NCBI RefSeq assembly: GCF_900774055.1
Contig: NZ_CAAGSW010000002.1
Location: 310,001-374,000, forward strand
Length of the DNA: 64,000 nucleotides
Direction of reading: 5' to 3'
Source of the DNA: Methanococcoides sp. AM1
Lineage (GTDB): Archaea; Halobacteriota; Methanosarcinia; Methanosarcinales; Methanosarcinaceae
Shown in pieces: positions 1 to 8,726 of this stretch (positions are counted from its first letter, which is position 1; every line of letters starts with the position of its first letter). The notes beneath the pieces are model-generated. The model ran no database searches, was not told the origin of the DNA, and saw nothing but the letters and a program-made list of their open reading frames with translations. A program made the translations under genes and the position numbers.

Positions 1-37
1 AATGTTGCATATTATCTATCATCTTAAGGTGAGAACA

Positions 38-217
38 ATGCCAAAAGTAAGTGTTGATATTCCACAGGAATTACTTGACGATCTTAACAAACATGTGGGG
101 AACGATAAGAAGTTCGTCAGCCAGTCTGATGCTATCAGAACGGCCATTCGCAAAATGCTTGATATGATGGACGATATAGACAGGCGTCATGGAAGGCTCG
201 AACAGGATAGACCCTGA
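38..217 (+). CDS. Ribbon-helix-helix (CopG-like) DNA-binding protein
   Basis: The 59-residue product has the ribbon-helix-helix plan: a short beta strand (residues 2-8, KVSVDIP), a first helix (about 9-20) and a second helix after a turn (about 26-43, QSDAIRTAIRKMLDMM). Such proteins dimerise through the strand, which enters the DNA major groove. It carries almost nothing beyond the DNA-binding fold, so no ligand domain is visible (NikR, by contrast, has a nickel-sensing C-terminus). The ATG at 38 is preceded by AAGGTGAG at 25-32; an upstream in-frame ATG at position 2 has no visible ribosome site. The target is unknown, and the upstream neighbour lies outside the window. Confidence 0.8.
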   Translation: MPKVSVDIPQELLDDLNKHVGNDKKFVSQSDAIRTAIRKMLDMMDDIDRRHGRLEQDRP

Positions 218-307
218 TGTATTTTCATATGGGTTTGTTCAGGTCGAAATAATTGAGGGTCAAAAATAGTAACTAACTAACTAAATAAATAAAAGCTAGG
301 TTCCGGA

Positions 308-1081
308 TCAAAGCCCTTTAAGGAACTCAAGGCTTTCTCTTCCTTCTTCCGGATTGCTCATCTCTGTGACGAGCCTGCCTTTGTAATTTGACAATCCTTT
401 TTTCACAGCTTTCCAGTTGACGGTACCCCTTCCTGCCGGGAGATGTTCGTCCCTTTTTCCCATGTTGTCATGCAGATGTACATGTATTATTCTGTCACTG
501 CATTTTTCAAGGAAACTTTCTACGAATCCGGTTGTGTTCGCGTGTCCTATATCCAGCGTCATACCGACGTTGTCGCGGTCAACATCATCCAGCATCCTTA
601 ATATTTCATCAGGTTCCCTGCCAAATATCATCGGGAAATCGGGCATGTTCTCCACAGCAATGGAGATGCCATATTCTTCAGCAGTATCACATAGTTCCTG
701 GATGGAACGGACGTTCGTATCCCATGCACGTTCAGGTAACTTCTTTCCGTATGGTGAAAGGTATCCGGGGTGTACGACTGCAACTTCCACAAGTCCGGAT
801 GCCAGTGAGAGGCAGTTCTTCATTTGCCTGACCACTTCTCCGTGTATGCCGGGGTTGAGGCCTGCCAAGTTCATGTCAGAGAATGGCATGTGCATAGTAA
901 GCACAAGATTGGTGGTATCAAGTACTTCCCTTATCTTTGGCAGATTTTCTTCGCTGAGACTCTGGGTACCTTCCTGTACCATCTCCCAACCTGTGAATCC
1001 GATGTCCTCAAGTTCATAGACCCATGGAAAGGGTTCCTCAAGGACCGCATTTGATGAGAAACTTGATCTGCTGACGTCCAT
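308..1081 (-). CDS. Sugar phosphate isomerase/epimerase-like TIM-barrel protein
   Basis: A 257-residue protein of the xylose isomerase-like/AP endonuclease 2 TIM-barrel superfamily. Typical metal-ligand positions are visible: Glu in AVENMPD, Asp and His in TLDIGHAN, the paired His in IIHVHLHDN, and a C-terminal Glu in LVTEMSN. The family includes sugar isomerases, epimerases and endonuclease IV; the short length and lack of the longer endonuclease IV insertions favour a small-molecule isomerase, but the substrate cannot be named. It is the last gene of a three-gene minus-strand operon, 21 bases after the UPF0201 gene. No sugar gene lies next to it. Confidence 0.8.
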   Translation of the reverse strand: MDVSRSSFSSNAVLEEPFPWVYELEDIGFTGWEMVQEGTQSLSEENLPKIREVLDTTNLVLTMHMPFSDMNLAGLNPGIHGEVVRQMKNCLSLASGLVEVAVVHPGYLSPYGKKLPERAWDTNVRSIQELCDTAEEYGISIAVENMPDFPMIFGREPDEILRMLDDVDRDNVGMTLDIGHANTTGFVESFLEKCSDRIIHVHLHDNMGKRDEHLPAGRGTVNWKAVKKGLSNYKGRLVTEMSNPEEGRESLEFLKGL

Positions 1082-1102
1082 GCTGTCTCACTTCCGGATG
1101 TT

Positions 1103-1543
1103 TTAGAGCTTTGGCATTTCAGGTTCAAAGAGTGGAATTCCTTCCTCTGTTGGTGGTGTTAACCACTCGATGAGGATCTCCATATCTTCTGCGGTATCCG
1201 TTGTTATATCAACGTGTATGGAACCAAGAGGTTCTTCGATAGCAGGAAAGTTCAGTTTTCCGATCGTTGCTACCTGTTTGTTAATAAGGAACCTGGTTCT
1301 TGTCGGGTTCCTGTAACTGCCTGCTTCCAGTCTGGTGCGGGCAGTATCAATGATCAGTTCTCTCCTGAACAGGTCATGGATGTTCCTGAGGCTCTCGATA
1401 TCGCCGGTACCTTCGAGGAAATCACCTTCGTCGGTAGTTACCGTTCCTATATCTATTAGTGGGAACATGTTCATGACCGCCATCTCCACTCGTTCCTTAT
1501 CTTCTGTGGGATTGACGGCAGTGCTGACTTTTACTTCGATCAT
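1103..1543 (-). CDS. UPF0201 family protein
   Basis: A 146-residue archaeal protein matching the UPF0201 (DUF54) family, recalled from its opening (MIEVKVSTAVNPTEDKERV) and the R-N-P-T-R-T-R-F-x-I-N-K-Q segment near residue 80. The family is broadly archaeal, and an RNA-associated role has been suggested, but no biochemical function is established. Its ATG overlaps the stop of the upstream UPF0200 kinase-like gene by four bases (ATGA), so the two are probably translationally coupled. Assignment to the family is fairly sure; function is unknown. Confidence 0.8.
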   Translation of the reverse strand: MIEVKVSTAVNPTEDKERVEMAVMNMFPLIDIGTVTTDEGDFLEGTGDIESLRNIHDLFRRELIIDTARTRLEAGSYRNPTRTRFLINKQVATIGKLNFPAIEEPLGSIHVDITTDTAEDMEILIEWLTPPTEEGIPLFEPEMPKL

Positions 1544-2079
1544 GCGTTCTCCAGTATTCCGTTGATCGTATTCCTGAATGCATCGATGCTGTCGGTGTTA
1601 TCGACAGTTATGTCTGCCACTTTGATGGCTTCTGCAAGTCCCCATCCAAGTTCTCGTTCATCTCTTACCTTCAGTGCCTTGATATCGGTCATATCATCGC
1701 TTCTGCCACGGTTCGTTACTCTTTCAAAACGTATCTCCAGAGGTGCATCGATGAAGACCAGTGTAAAATCTTCTCCGAAATGTTCCTTGAAAAATGTGAC
1801 CTCTGCTATTCCGCGTACTCCGTCCACAACGACAAGGTCTTTTTCTAAAGCCTCTATCTTTGGAACACAACGCTTTGCAACAGCATCCATTCCTTCCTTA
1901 TCTCGCAGGTCGTTTGCCACGCCGCCGGTGTTGGCATCTGTGGGTTCGAGTCCCCTTGCTTTGACCTCGTCGCGTATAACATCTCCCATGTTTACAACAT
2001 CGATATTCTCTTCCTTTACAACATCTGATGCTACGGATTTGCCTGCTGCCGGCATTCCTACAAAAGCTATGATCTTCAT
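1540..2079 (-). CDS. UPF0200 family P-loop nucleotide kinase-like protein
   Basis: A 179-residue P-loop NTPase of the UPF0200 family, related to dephospho-CoA kinase and adenylate kinase. The Walker A motif GMPAAGKS lies at residues 8-15, directly after the first strand, and a DGVRG segment near residue 90 corresponds to the Walker B region. Arg-rich lid-like residues (RFERVTNRGRSDD) fit a small-molecule kinase. Substrate unknown; archaeal dephospho-CoA kinase activity has been assigned to a different family, so I do not name it coaE. First gene of the operon with UPF0201 and the TIM-barrel gene, divergent from the Dus-like gene. Confidence 0.8.
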   Translation of the reverse strand: MKIIAFVGMPAAGKSVASDVVKEENIDVVNMGDVIRDEVKARGLEPTDANTGGVANDLRDKEGMDAVAKRCVPKIEALEKDLVVVDGVRGIAEVTFFKEHFGEDFTLVFIDAPLEIRFERVTNRGRSDDMTDIKALKVRDERELGWGLAEAIKVADITVDNTDSIDAFRNTINGILENA

Positions 2080-2188
2080 ATTTTATGACCCTGTTGTGGT
2101 TTAAGTAATAATAATTGAAATTATAATGTTCATTACACCGATCAGTGTATATTATAAGTATGGTGAACGGGATTATCAAGGTTTTGAT

Positions 2189-2196
2189 TTTATATA
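2189..2196 (+). promoter_or_regulatory. Putative TATA box of the Dus-like gene
   Basis: TTTATATA centred near 2193 would place transcription initiation near 2218, about 10 bases before the ATG at 2228. It lies inside the upstream extension of the reading frame (in-frame ATG at 2126), which argues that translation begins at 2228 instead. Confidence 0.5.
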
Positions 2197-2227
2197 TCAG
2201 TATGTCTTTGTGTGGGTTGAGCTTAAT

Positions 2228-3184
2228 ATGAGACTGGGCGGCGTGGATCTTACTGGTAACCTTTTGCTTGCACCTATGGCGGATGTAACGAATCTGGCCT
2301 TCAGGCTTATGTGCAAGAGATATGGCGCATCCCTTACATTTACTGAGATGATAAGCTCGGATGCTGTTGTACACGGTAATGAGAAAACTTTCCTTCGGGG
2401 GATGACCTGTGAAGAAGAGCGACCATTTGGAGTGCAGCTGTTTGGTCACTGTCCGGAAACGATAACATCTGCAGCACTTGTTATTGAGGGAATGTTCGAG
2501 CCAATGGTAATTGATGTGAACCTGGGATGTCCGTCTCCCGCTATTACAAGTGCCGGATGTGGTTCTGCATTACTTCGCTCACCTGACATTGTGAGTGAGA
2601 TCTTCGGGGATCTTTGTGAGAACGTGAACACACCGGTAACTGCAAAGATACGTATTCTCGAAAGCATGGATGCTACTCTTGATATTGCCAACCGGCTGGA
2701 AGAAGCTGGTGTTTGTGCGATCACTGTTCATGGACGTACAAGGGAACAGGGGTATCAGGGGTTTGCAGATCATAGCTATGCAAAGCGTATCAAAGAGGAA
2801 TTATCTATTCCGGTTATCGCCAATGGGGATGTAAAGGATGGAGAGTCTGCAAAACGTATTCTGGAATATACTGGCTGTGACGGGCTGATGATCGGGAGGG
2901 CAGCTATGGGTGACCCTCATGTTTTCTATCGAATATCCCGCTACCTTGAGGATGATGAGTTCATTGGAACTTGCTGTGGACAGCGCAGGGATGATCTGCT
3001 TGAATACATTGAACTGCTTGAAAAGTTCGACCTGATGTCACATGTGAACATGAAGGCACATTCGCAGTGGTTTACCAGGGGCTTAAAAGATAGCAGGCGT
3101 ATGCGCATGGAGATGGGTAATGCCGATTCTCACGTTTCTCTTGTGGAATGCATTCGCAATATGTGCGGGAATAATTCTAAATAA
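2228..3184 (+). CDS. tRNA-dihydrouridine synthase-like flavoprotein
   Basis: A 318-residue FMN-dependent TIM barrel of the tRNA-dihydrouridine synthase family. It opens with the typical LLAPMADVTNLAFR segment, keeps the catalytic cysteine in NLGCPSP, the HGRTREQGY motif and the flavin-phosphate loop (IANGDV, GLMIGRAAMGDP). The family reduces a uridine in tRNA using NAD(P)H. Immediately after the catalytic Cys the sequence is PSPAITSAGCGSALL, lacking the usual lysine of the CPxKK type, so substrate or role may differ. I chose the ATG at 2228 because homology starts there and a TATA box lies just upstream; an ATG at 2126 would add an unconserved hydrophobic stretch. Confidence 0.82.
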   Translation: MRLGGVDLTGNLLLAPMADVTNLAFRLMCKRYGASLTFTEMISSDAVVHGNEKTFLRGMTCEEERPFGVQLFGHCPETITSAALVIEGMFEPMVIDVNLGCPSPAITSAGCGSALLRSPDIVSEIFGDLCENVNTPVTAKIRILESMDATLDIANRLEEAGVCAITVHGRTREQGYQGFADHSYAKRIKEELSIPVIANGDVKDGESAKRILEYTGCDGLMIGRAAMGDPHVFYRISRYLEDDEFIGTCCGQRRDDLLEYIELLEKFDLMSHVNMKAHSQWFTRGLKDSRRMRMEMGNADSHVSLVECIRNMCGNNSK

Positions 3185-3333
3185 CATTTTGTACATATGT
3201 GCATTAAATATAATATGTGCCTTTTGATATCGTTTTTTAAGCCTATTCTTCTATTTTCTTGTTGATATTTTTCATTGATTTACCGAAAGACTAAATAGTA
3301 ATTAGGATTGTACACAATTAAACATTGCATTTA

Positions 3334-3359
3334 GACTGCGATATATATTTTTGGCAGTC
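3334..3359 (+). promoter_or_regulatory. por operon promoter: TATA box bracketed by an inverted repeat
   Basis: The AT box ATATATATTT (3341-3350) is flanked by a perfect 6-bp inverted repeat, GACTGC at 3334-3339 and GCAGTC at 3354-3359. An element bracketing the TATA box could be an operator blocking TBP/TFB, or part of a hairpin. Transcription would begin near 3370, leaving a leader of about 130 bases before porC. The direct repeat ATATGTGC lies further upstream at 3195-3202 and 3213-3220. Promoter placement is inference. Confidence 0.4.
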
Positions 3360-3382
3360 AATGTGTGTGAAAAACAACTGCG

Positions 3383-3449
3383 GCCTAAAGGTTCATGCCT
3401 TTTGGCGCTACATTCCAAATACTATTGGACCTTGTCCAAAAACGAATGT
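3383..3449 (+). promoter_or_regulatory. Structured 5' leader of the por operon
   Basis: The predicted leader contains several adjacent inverted repeats: GCCTAAAGG (3383-3391) with CCTTTTGGC (3398-3406), one mismatch; ACATTC (3410-3415) with GAATGT (3444-3449); and nested TTGGAC-CTT-GTCCAA (3425-3439), a perfect hairpin. A competing CCAA/TTGG pairing shares bases with the last hairpin. This density in a non-coding stretch suggests a cis-regulatory RNA; no known riboswitch class was recognised. Confidence 0.4.
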
Positions 3450-3503
3450 GGTAGTTGTTCATTATTGAATAATTATACACTTATTGTCTTACGGAGAATA
3501 CAC

Positions 3504-4046
3504 ATGAAAGAAATAAGAATACACGGTCGAGGCGGACAGGGTTCTGTCACTGCTGCCGAGCTGCTGGCTGTTGCAGCTTTTGCTGATGGTAAGTTCAGCC
3601 AGGCATTCCCGGCTTTTGGTGTGGAACGCCGTGGTGCACCTGTTCAGGCATTTACAAGGATCAGTGATGATCCTATCAGACTCAGAGCTCAGGTCTATGA
3701 GCCGGACTATGTTATCGTCCAGGACCCAACGCTTCTTGAGGTAGTCAGTATCGCAAGCGGTGCAAAGGACGACGGAATCATTCTTATTAACAGTGATTTT
3801 GATCCGGAACACTTCGACCTTGACACCAATGCTAAGATCATGACGGTCAACGCTACCAAGATCGCCCTTGATATTATTGGAAGGCCTATTGTGAACACTG
3901 TTCTCTTAGGTGCTTTCGCAGGTGCATCAGGTCTTATCGACCCGGCATCCATCAAGGAAGCTGTCATGGAGCGCTTCCCCGGCAAGGTCGGCGAGAAGAA
4001 CGCAGAGGCTATCCAGAAAGCCTACGATATGATGATGGAGGCTTAA
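3504..4046 (+). CDS. porC: Pyruvate:ferredoxin oxidoreductase, gamma subunit
   Basis: A 180-residue gamma subunit of the four-subunit pyruvate synthase, which interconverts pyruvate plus CoA with acetyl-CoA, CO2 and reduced ferredoxin in the cytoplasm. The family opening ([20 protein letters not shown], residues 2-21), [12 protein letters not shown] and the C-terminal [14 protein letters not shown] are all present. The ATG at 3504 follows CGGAGAA at 3491-3497; the frame is open further upstream but not conserved. First of porC-porD-porA-porB, the order found in methanogens, with tight spacing implying one transcript. In methanogens it links acetyl-CoA from methanogenesis to biosynthesis. Confidence 0.95.
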   Translation: MKEIRIHGRGGQGSVTAAELLAVAAFADGKFSQAFPAFGVERRGAPVQAFTRISDDPIRLRAQVYEPDYVIVQDPTLLEVVSIASGAKDDGIILINSDFDPEHFDLDTNAKIMTVNATKIALDIIGRPIVNTVLLGAFAGASGLIDPASIKEAVMERFPGKVGEKNAEAIQKAYDMMMEA

Positions 4047-4049
4047 ATT

Positions 4050-4310
4050 ATGACAATCCCACCAGGAGGAGTCTGTGCTCCAGGTTCCACTCTTGTTAAC
4101 AAGACCGGAGGATGGAGAACATTCAAACCTGTTTACGATTATGACAAATGCGTCAAATGCAAGCTGTGTGAGCTCTTATGTCCGGATATGTCCGTTGATC
4201 CAAGGGACGATGGTTTCTTTGAGTTCAACTATGACTTCTGCAAAGGATGCGGTATTTGTGCTAACGAATGTCCAAAGGACGCTATTGAAATGGTTCTGGA
4301 GGAAAAATAA
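4050..4310 (+). CDS. porD: Pyruvate:ferredoxin oxidoreductase, delta (ferredoxin) subunit
   Basis: An 86-residue electron-transfer subunit carrying two [4Fe-4S] motifs of the CxxCxxCxxxCP type: KCVKCKLCELLCPD (about residues 33-46) and FCKGCGICANECPK (about 63-76). It passes electrons from the catalytic subunits to external ferredoxin. It starts three bases after porC ends, and its TAA overlaps the ATG of porA by one base (TAATG). Length and motif layout match stand-alone PorD of methanogens. Confidence 0.95.
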   Translation: MTIPPGGVCAPGSTLVNKTGGWRTFKPVYDYDKCVKCKLCELLCPDMSVDPRDDGFFEFNYDFCKGCGICANECPKDAIEMVLEEK

Positions 4311-5524
4311 TGAAGCGTGATTTTGAGAAAGACAAGAAGGACATGGTTGTCGTTGAGGGATCATATGCAGTTGCAAGCGCTGTGAAATCCTGCAGACCAA
4401 ATGTTATCTCAGCATATCCTATCACTCCGCAGACCCATATTGTGGAAGATCTTTCACAGTTGATGGCTGACGGTGCGATACCAAATTGTGAGTATATCAA
4501 CGTAGAATCCGAGTTCTCTGCCCTTTCCGCACTGGTAGGTTCATCCGCAGCAGGAGCAAGGAGCTACTCTGCAACAACTTCCCAGGGTCTTGAGCTTATG
4601 CACGAGGTACTGTTCAACGTTTCAGGTATGAGATTACCTGTTGTAATGACCGTTGCGAACAGAGCAGTAAGTGCACCGATCAACATCTGGAACGACCAGC
4701 AGGATTCCATCTCCCAGAGAGACACCGGCTGGATCCAGCTCTATGCAGAGGACACGCAGGAAATTTCCGATATGACCGCACAGGCATTCAAGATCGCTGA
4801 GGATCCGGATATCCTGCTTCCGGTAATGACCTGTATGGATGGTTTCATCCTGTCACACGTTTATGAACCGGTCGTACTTCTTGATGATGACATGGTAGCA
4901 GAATACCTGCCACCATTCGAGCCTGAGTTCAAGCTCGACCCGAAAAACCCAAAGACCTTTGGTGCATTCGCAGATCCAAACTCTTACACCGAGTTCAGGT
5001 ACCTGCAGCAGCAGGCAATGGACAAGGCACTGAAGACGATCGAAGATGCTGCAGATGAGTTCTATGACCTCTTTGGCAGGCATTATGGTGGTCTTATTGA
5101 CACATATGAGACAGAAGATGCAGATATCATCCTCATGGCAATGGGTTCAATTGTAGGTACCATCAAGGATTCCATTGACAAGCTCAGGGCAAAAGGCGTC
5201 AAGGTAGGTCTGTTAAAGGTCAGGTCCTTCCGTCCGTTCCCTGTTGAAGCTATCAAGAATGTCGTTAAGGATGCAAAGGTAGTTGTTGCACTCGATAAGA
5301 ACATCTCTATCGGTCTTAACGAAGGTGCACTGTTGACAGAGACCAAGTCAAGTCTGTACAATACTAAGATCAATGTTCCTGTGATCGGCTTCATGATCGG
5401 TCATGGTGGACGAGATATTCCTACGGGAACTATAGATAACATCATTGATGAGGCAAAGAAAGTAATGGATTCAGGTATCACTGTCGAAAGCCAGTTCACT
5501 GACCTGAAGGAGGAGTTGTTATGA
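4310..5524 (+). CDS. porA: Pyruvate:ferredoxin oxidoreductase, alpha subunit
   Basis: The 404-residue alpha subunit provides the pyrimidine-binding domain for thiamine diphosphate. Typical landmarks are [16 protein letters not shown], the [22 protein letters not shown] segment (about residues 63-84; the Glu contacts the TPP aminopyrimidine in the family), SQGLELMHE and the transketolase-C-like C-terminal half (residues about 260-390). It overlaps porD by one base and porB by four (ATGA at 5521-5524), so translation of the three is probably coupled. Full length, no frameshift. Confidence 0.95.
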   Translation: MKRDFEKDKKDMVVVEGSYAVASAVKSCRPNVISAYPITPQTHIVEDLSQLMADGAIPNCEYINVESEFSALSALVGSSAAGARSYSATTSQGLELMHEVLFNVSGMRLPVVMTVANRAVSAPINIWNDQQDSISQRDTGWIQLYAEDTQEISDMTAQAFKIAEDPDILLPVMTCMDGFILSHVYEPVVLLDDDMVAEYLPPFEPEFKLDPKNPKTFGAFADPNSYTEFRYLQQQAMDKALKTIEDAADEFYDLFGRHYGGLIDTYETEDADIILMAMGSIVGTIKDSIDKLRAKGVKVGLLKVRSFRPFPVEAIKNVVKDAKVVVALDKNISIGLNEGALLTETKSSLYNTKINVPVIGFMIGHGGRDIPTGTIDNIIDEAKKVMDSGITVESQFTDLKEELL

Positions 5525-6396
5525 AATCACTGTTAGCACCAGGACACAGGGGATGCGCAGGTTGCTGTGACGCAATGGCTGCAAAGTTCACACTCATGGC
5601 AGCTGGCGAGGACTGTATTGTTGTAAGTCCTACCGGATGCCTTGAAGTTATGACAACCCCATACCCTGAATCATCATGGGATGTCCCATTTATCCACTCC
5701 CTTTTCGAGAACAATGCAGCAGTAGCATCAGGAATCGAAGCTGCTCTTAAGGCAAAGGGCGAGATGGGCAATACAAAGATCATTGCAATGGGCGGTGACG
5801 GTGCAACCCTTGATATCGGTATGCGCTCCGTATCCGGTGCATTCGAGCGTGGACATGATTTCACATTCGTCTGTATCGACAACGAAGCATACATGAACAC
5901 CGGTGTACAGAGAAGTGGTGCAACACCATTTGCTGCATCTACCACAACCAGTCCATCAGGTGAGGTATCTTTCGGTAACCTCCGTCCAAAGAAGAACATG
6001 CCTGCTATCATAGCTGCACACGGTTCACCATATGTTGCAACAACTTCCATCGGATATCCAAAGGATATGATCAGGAAGGTAAAGGCAGCAATTGATGTTG
6101 AAGGTCCTACCTACGTGCACGCACATTCACCATGTACAACAGGATGGGGATTTGATACTTCCAAGACCGTAGAGGTCGCAAAGATGGCAGTAGAGACATG
6201 CCTCTGGCCACTCTATGAAATGGAAGATGGTGAGGTCACCAAGGTCAAGAAGATCAAGAACCCAAAACCAGTCGAAGATTATCTCAAGATGCAGCGCCGT
6301 TTCAAGCACCTTTTCATAAAGGAAGGCGGAGACGATTTCATAAAACAGATCCAGGCGCTCGCTGACAAGAACATTGAGAAATTCGGGTTACAGTAA
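5521..6396 (+). CDS. porB: Pyruvate:ferredoxin oxidoreductase, beta subunit
   Basis: The 291-residue beta subunit binds the pyrophosphate of thiamine diphosphate and the proximal [4Fe-4S] cluster. The N-terminal [12 protein letters not shown] cysteines and the later GCLEVMTTP cysteine fit the cluster ligands, and [13 protein letters not shown] followed by [11 protein letters not shown] is the TPP/Mg2+ motif (GDG...N). The C-terminus ([30 protein letters not shown]) is typical. Last gene of the operon; its stop codon sits inside the 9-bp terminator stem at 6381-6404. Confidence 0.95.
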   Translation: MKSLLAPGHRGCAGCCDAMAAKFTLMAAGEDCIVVSPTGCLEVMTTPYPESSWDVPFIHSLFENNAAVASGIEAALKAKGEMGNTKIIAMGGDGATLDIGMRSVSGAFERGHDFTFVCIDNEAYMNTGVQRSGATPFAASTTTSPSGEVSFGNLRPKKNMPAIIAAHGSPYVATTSIGYPKDMIRKVKAAIDVEGPTYVHAHSPCTTGWGFDTSKTVEVAKMAVETCLWPLYEMEDGEVTKVKKIKNPKPVEDYLKMQRRFKHLFIKEGGDDFIKQIQALADKNIEKFGLQ

Positions 6397-6404
6397 ACCC
6401 GAAT
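6381..6404 (+). terminator. Hairpin terminator of the por operon
   Basis: ATTCGGGTT (6381-6389) and AACCCGAAT (6396-6404) form a perfect 9-bp stem with a six-base loop, followed by long T runs at about 6411-6427. The porB stop codon lies in the hairpin. The facing symporter gene ends at 6501, so the T-rich stretch separates convergent transcripts. Confidence 0.7.
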
Positions 6405-6500
6405 CTCATTTCTTTTTTTCTTTTTTTACCGATCCTGATTTTGTATAATTGTTATTTCCGGTTCTTTCTGTCCTTATCATCTTCGTTCCAGCTATTAATC

Positions 6501-7901
6501 TCAGTAGCTATCGCTTTCCTCTTCAAGACCATCAAAGTACTTCCTTGTCTCCCGGATGATTATCTTGCGTAATGCCAGAATAGCTATCAGGTTCGGGATC
6601 ACCATAAGGCCGTTGACGATGTCTGCAAGGATCCAGATGGTGTCCAGCGTCAGGTAAACTCCGCCTCCTACAAGTGCTATGTAGATCACCCTGTAAGGCA
6701 TGATACCCCGGACACCCACAAGGAAATGTACACATCTTTCACCGTAGTAGTTCCATCCAAGTATGGTCGTAAATGCAAAGAACATCAGTCCTATTCCGAC
6801 AATATAGATCCCGATGCTTTCAAGGCCGGTTGAAAATGCATAGCTTGTCATGTAAGCTCCTTCGTATTCACTGGTCCATGATCCTGTCATTACAAGGACG
6901 ATCCCAGTCATCGTACAGAGGATTATCGTGTCGAAGAATGTCCCGGTCATAGAAATGAGTCCCTGTTTTGCAGGCTCCTTTATCCTGGCTGCAGCTGCTG
7001 CGATTGGTGCACTTCCAAGTCCTGATTCATTGGAGAACACTCCTCTTGCAATTCCCATCTGGATCGCGAGGATCATGGTGGATCCAAGGAAACCTCCTGC
7101 TGCGGCTGTTGGGGTAAAGGCGGAACTTATGATAATTGAAATTGCTGAAGGCAGTGAGCTGATATTTATGGTTATTATGAGTAGGCATCCAAGTACATAG
7201 GCTATAGCCATGAAAGGAACCACCACTTCTGCTACCTTCGCTATACTTCTGATACCGCCTATGGTTACCATGGCCACCAAGATGGTAATTGCTGCTGCTG
7301 TATAGAACGGAGGGACATTGAATGTTATAGCTGCTGAATCAGCGATGGCATTGACCTGGGGGAAGATGCCGATCCCGAAGAACGCGACGCCGACTCCACT
7401 AAAGGCAAAGAAGGTTGCAAGTGGCTTGCTATAGGACTTGTCTGCCAGGCCTCTGGTGATGTAATGCATGGGTCCGCCTGCCATATGCCCGTTCTCATCG
7501 ATGGTTCTGTACTTCACTGCAAGCATGCATTCGGCATATTTTGTTGCCATTCCGAAGAACGCTGCCAGCCACATCCAGAAAAGAGCCCCTGGTCCTCCGG
7601 CTTTGATAGCAGTAGCAACCCCTACGATATTACCGGTGCCAATTGTGGCTGCAAGTGCTGTTGTCAGGGCTGCGAAGCTGGAGATGTCTCCAGCATTTTT
7701 ATTGTCAGAAGGGTCCGACCTGATCACATATCGTAATGCCAGGGGGAGTCTGAAAACCTGTATGAAACCAAGGCTGAGTGTGAGGTAGACTCCTGTTCCT
7801 ACAAGAAAGAGAAGTAATGGTGGCCCCCATACAAAACTATCGATGTTCCTGAGAATACTGAGAATATCAGTTTCGGCATTGAACAGGTTAAGAAAATCCA
7901 T
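6501..7901 (-). CDS. Sodium:alanine/glycine symporter (AGCS family)
   Basis: A 466-residue polytopic membrane protein of the alanine/glycine:cation symporter family, which imports small neutral amino acids with Na+. The signature GALFWMWLAAFFGMATKYAE, the preceding ATIGTGNIVGVATAI, and the late GWNYYGERC segment are visible, with about ten hydrophobic segments. Methanogens of saline habitats commonly carry it; alanine or glycine is the likely substrate by family. Monocistronic, ending opposite the por operon. GAGAAG lies just ahead of the ATG. Confidence 0.9.
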   Translation of the reverse strand: MDFLNLFNAETDILSILRNIDSFVWGPPLLLFLVGTGVYLTLSLGFIQVFRLPLALRYVIRSDPSDNKNAGDISSFAALTTALAATIGTGNIVGVATAIKAGGPGALFWMWLAAFFGMATKYAECMLAVKYRTIDENGHMAGGPMHYITRGLADKSYSKPLATFFAFSGVGVAFFGIGIFPQVNAIADSAAITFNVPPFYTAAAITILVAMVTIGGIRSIAKVAEVVVPFMAIAYVLGCLLIITINISSLPSAISIIISSAFTPTAAAGGFLGSTMILAIQMGIARGVFSNESGLGSAPIAAAAARIKEPAKQGLISMTGTFFDTIILCTMTGIVLVMTGSWTSEYEGAYMTSYAFSTGLESIGIYIVGIGLMFFAFTTILGWNYYGERCVHFLVGVRGIMPYRVIYIALVGGGVYLTLDTIWILADIVNGLMVIPNLIAILALRKIIIRETRKYFDGLEEESDSY

Positions 7902-8069
7902 ATTCTTCTCTATAAGCTCTTAAAGTATATTTATTTCAATGGTACTACCTGTGGGGCTTTTGCAGGATACTCTCTTTAATTCAATGGCTAACTCAATTGT
8001 TGATCCAATTACCCTCCATTTCAGGAAAACGTTTTGTATTGTGCTAACAAAATAACTGTGAGGATCACA

Positions 8070-8702
8070 ATGGACAATACCGAAAATTTCAACCAGATAT
8101 GGTCTATACTGAAAAATGAATATCCTGATCCACAACCTGAGCTGGATTACACTAATGAGTTCGAACTTCTGATCGCGACCATCCTTTCAGCACAGTGTAC
8201 GGATACACAGGTGAACAAAGTGACATCTGAGCTTTTTAGCAAGTATCCTGATGTCGGATCACTTGCTGCTGCTGATATCAATGATCTTGAAAAGGAGATA
8301 TATTCTACCGGATTCTATCGTGCAAAATCAAAGAACATCAAAAGGACATCACAGTTGATAATCTCTGATTTTGGTGGGAATGTCCCGGATACCATGGAGG
8401 ATCTGACCTCGCTTCCCGGGGTTGCAAGGAAGACTGCTAATATCGTGCTTGCAAGAGGGTTTGGGAAAGTTGAAGGCATTGCCGTGGACACTCATGTGAA
8501 AAGGGTTTCCGGTAAGTTAGGGCTTACTGAGAACACAGACCCGAAGAAGATCGAAAAGGACCTGATGAAGCTTACGGAACAGGCGGAATGGGATGACCTT
8601 TCAATGACCCTTATCCTTCATGGACGTCGGGTTTGTGATGCGAAGAAACCTAGGTGCAGTATATGCATGGTTGCAGAATTGTGTCCGTCAAGTATCGAAT
8701 GA
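8070..8702 (+). CDS. nth: Endonuclease III (DNA glycosylase/AP lyase)
   Basis: A 210-residue base-excision repair glycosylase of the HhH-GPD family that removes oxidised pyrimidines. The helix-hairpin-helix LPGVARKTANIVLA contains the catalytic lysine, AVDTHVKR the catalytic aspartate, and the C-terminus the [4Fe-4S] loop with C-x6-C-x2-C-x5-C spacing (CDAKKPRCSICMVAELC). The ATG at 8070 follows GTGAGG; homology begins near NFNQIWSIL, so the longer upstream frame is unlikely. A membrane protein gene follows after 24 bases and is probably co-transcribed. Confidence 0.94.
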   Translation: MDNTENFNQIWSILKNEYPDPQPELDYTNEFELLIATILSAQCTDTQVNKVTSELFSKYPDVGSLAAADINDLEKEIYSTGFYRAKSKNIKRTSQLIISDFGGNVPDTMEDLTSLPGVARKTANIVLARGFGKVEGIAVDTHVKRVSGKLGLTENTDPKKIEKDLMKLTEQAEWDDLSMTLILHGRRVCDAKKPRCSICMVAELCPSSIE

Positions 8703-8726
8703 GCAATATTTCCGGGAGCAATTAAT

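Noticed and set aside
240-300. TAACTAACTAACTAAATAAATAAA tract (given in part) as a functional repeat
   Set aside because: Low-complexity stop-rich spacer between convergent genes; no structure beyond short AACT/AAAT repeats.
417-1019. 200-residue plus-strand frame opposite the TIM-barrel gene
   Set aside because: Antisense shadow with Ser/Thr/Pro-rich, unnatural composition; the minus-strand gene has clear metal motifs.
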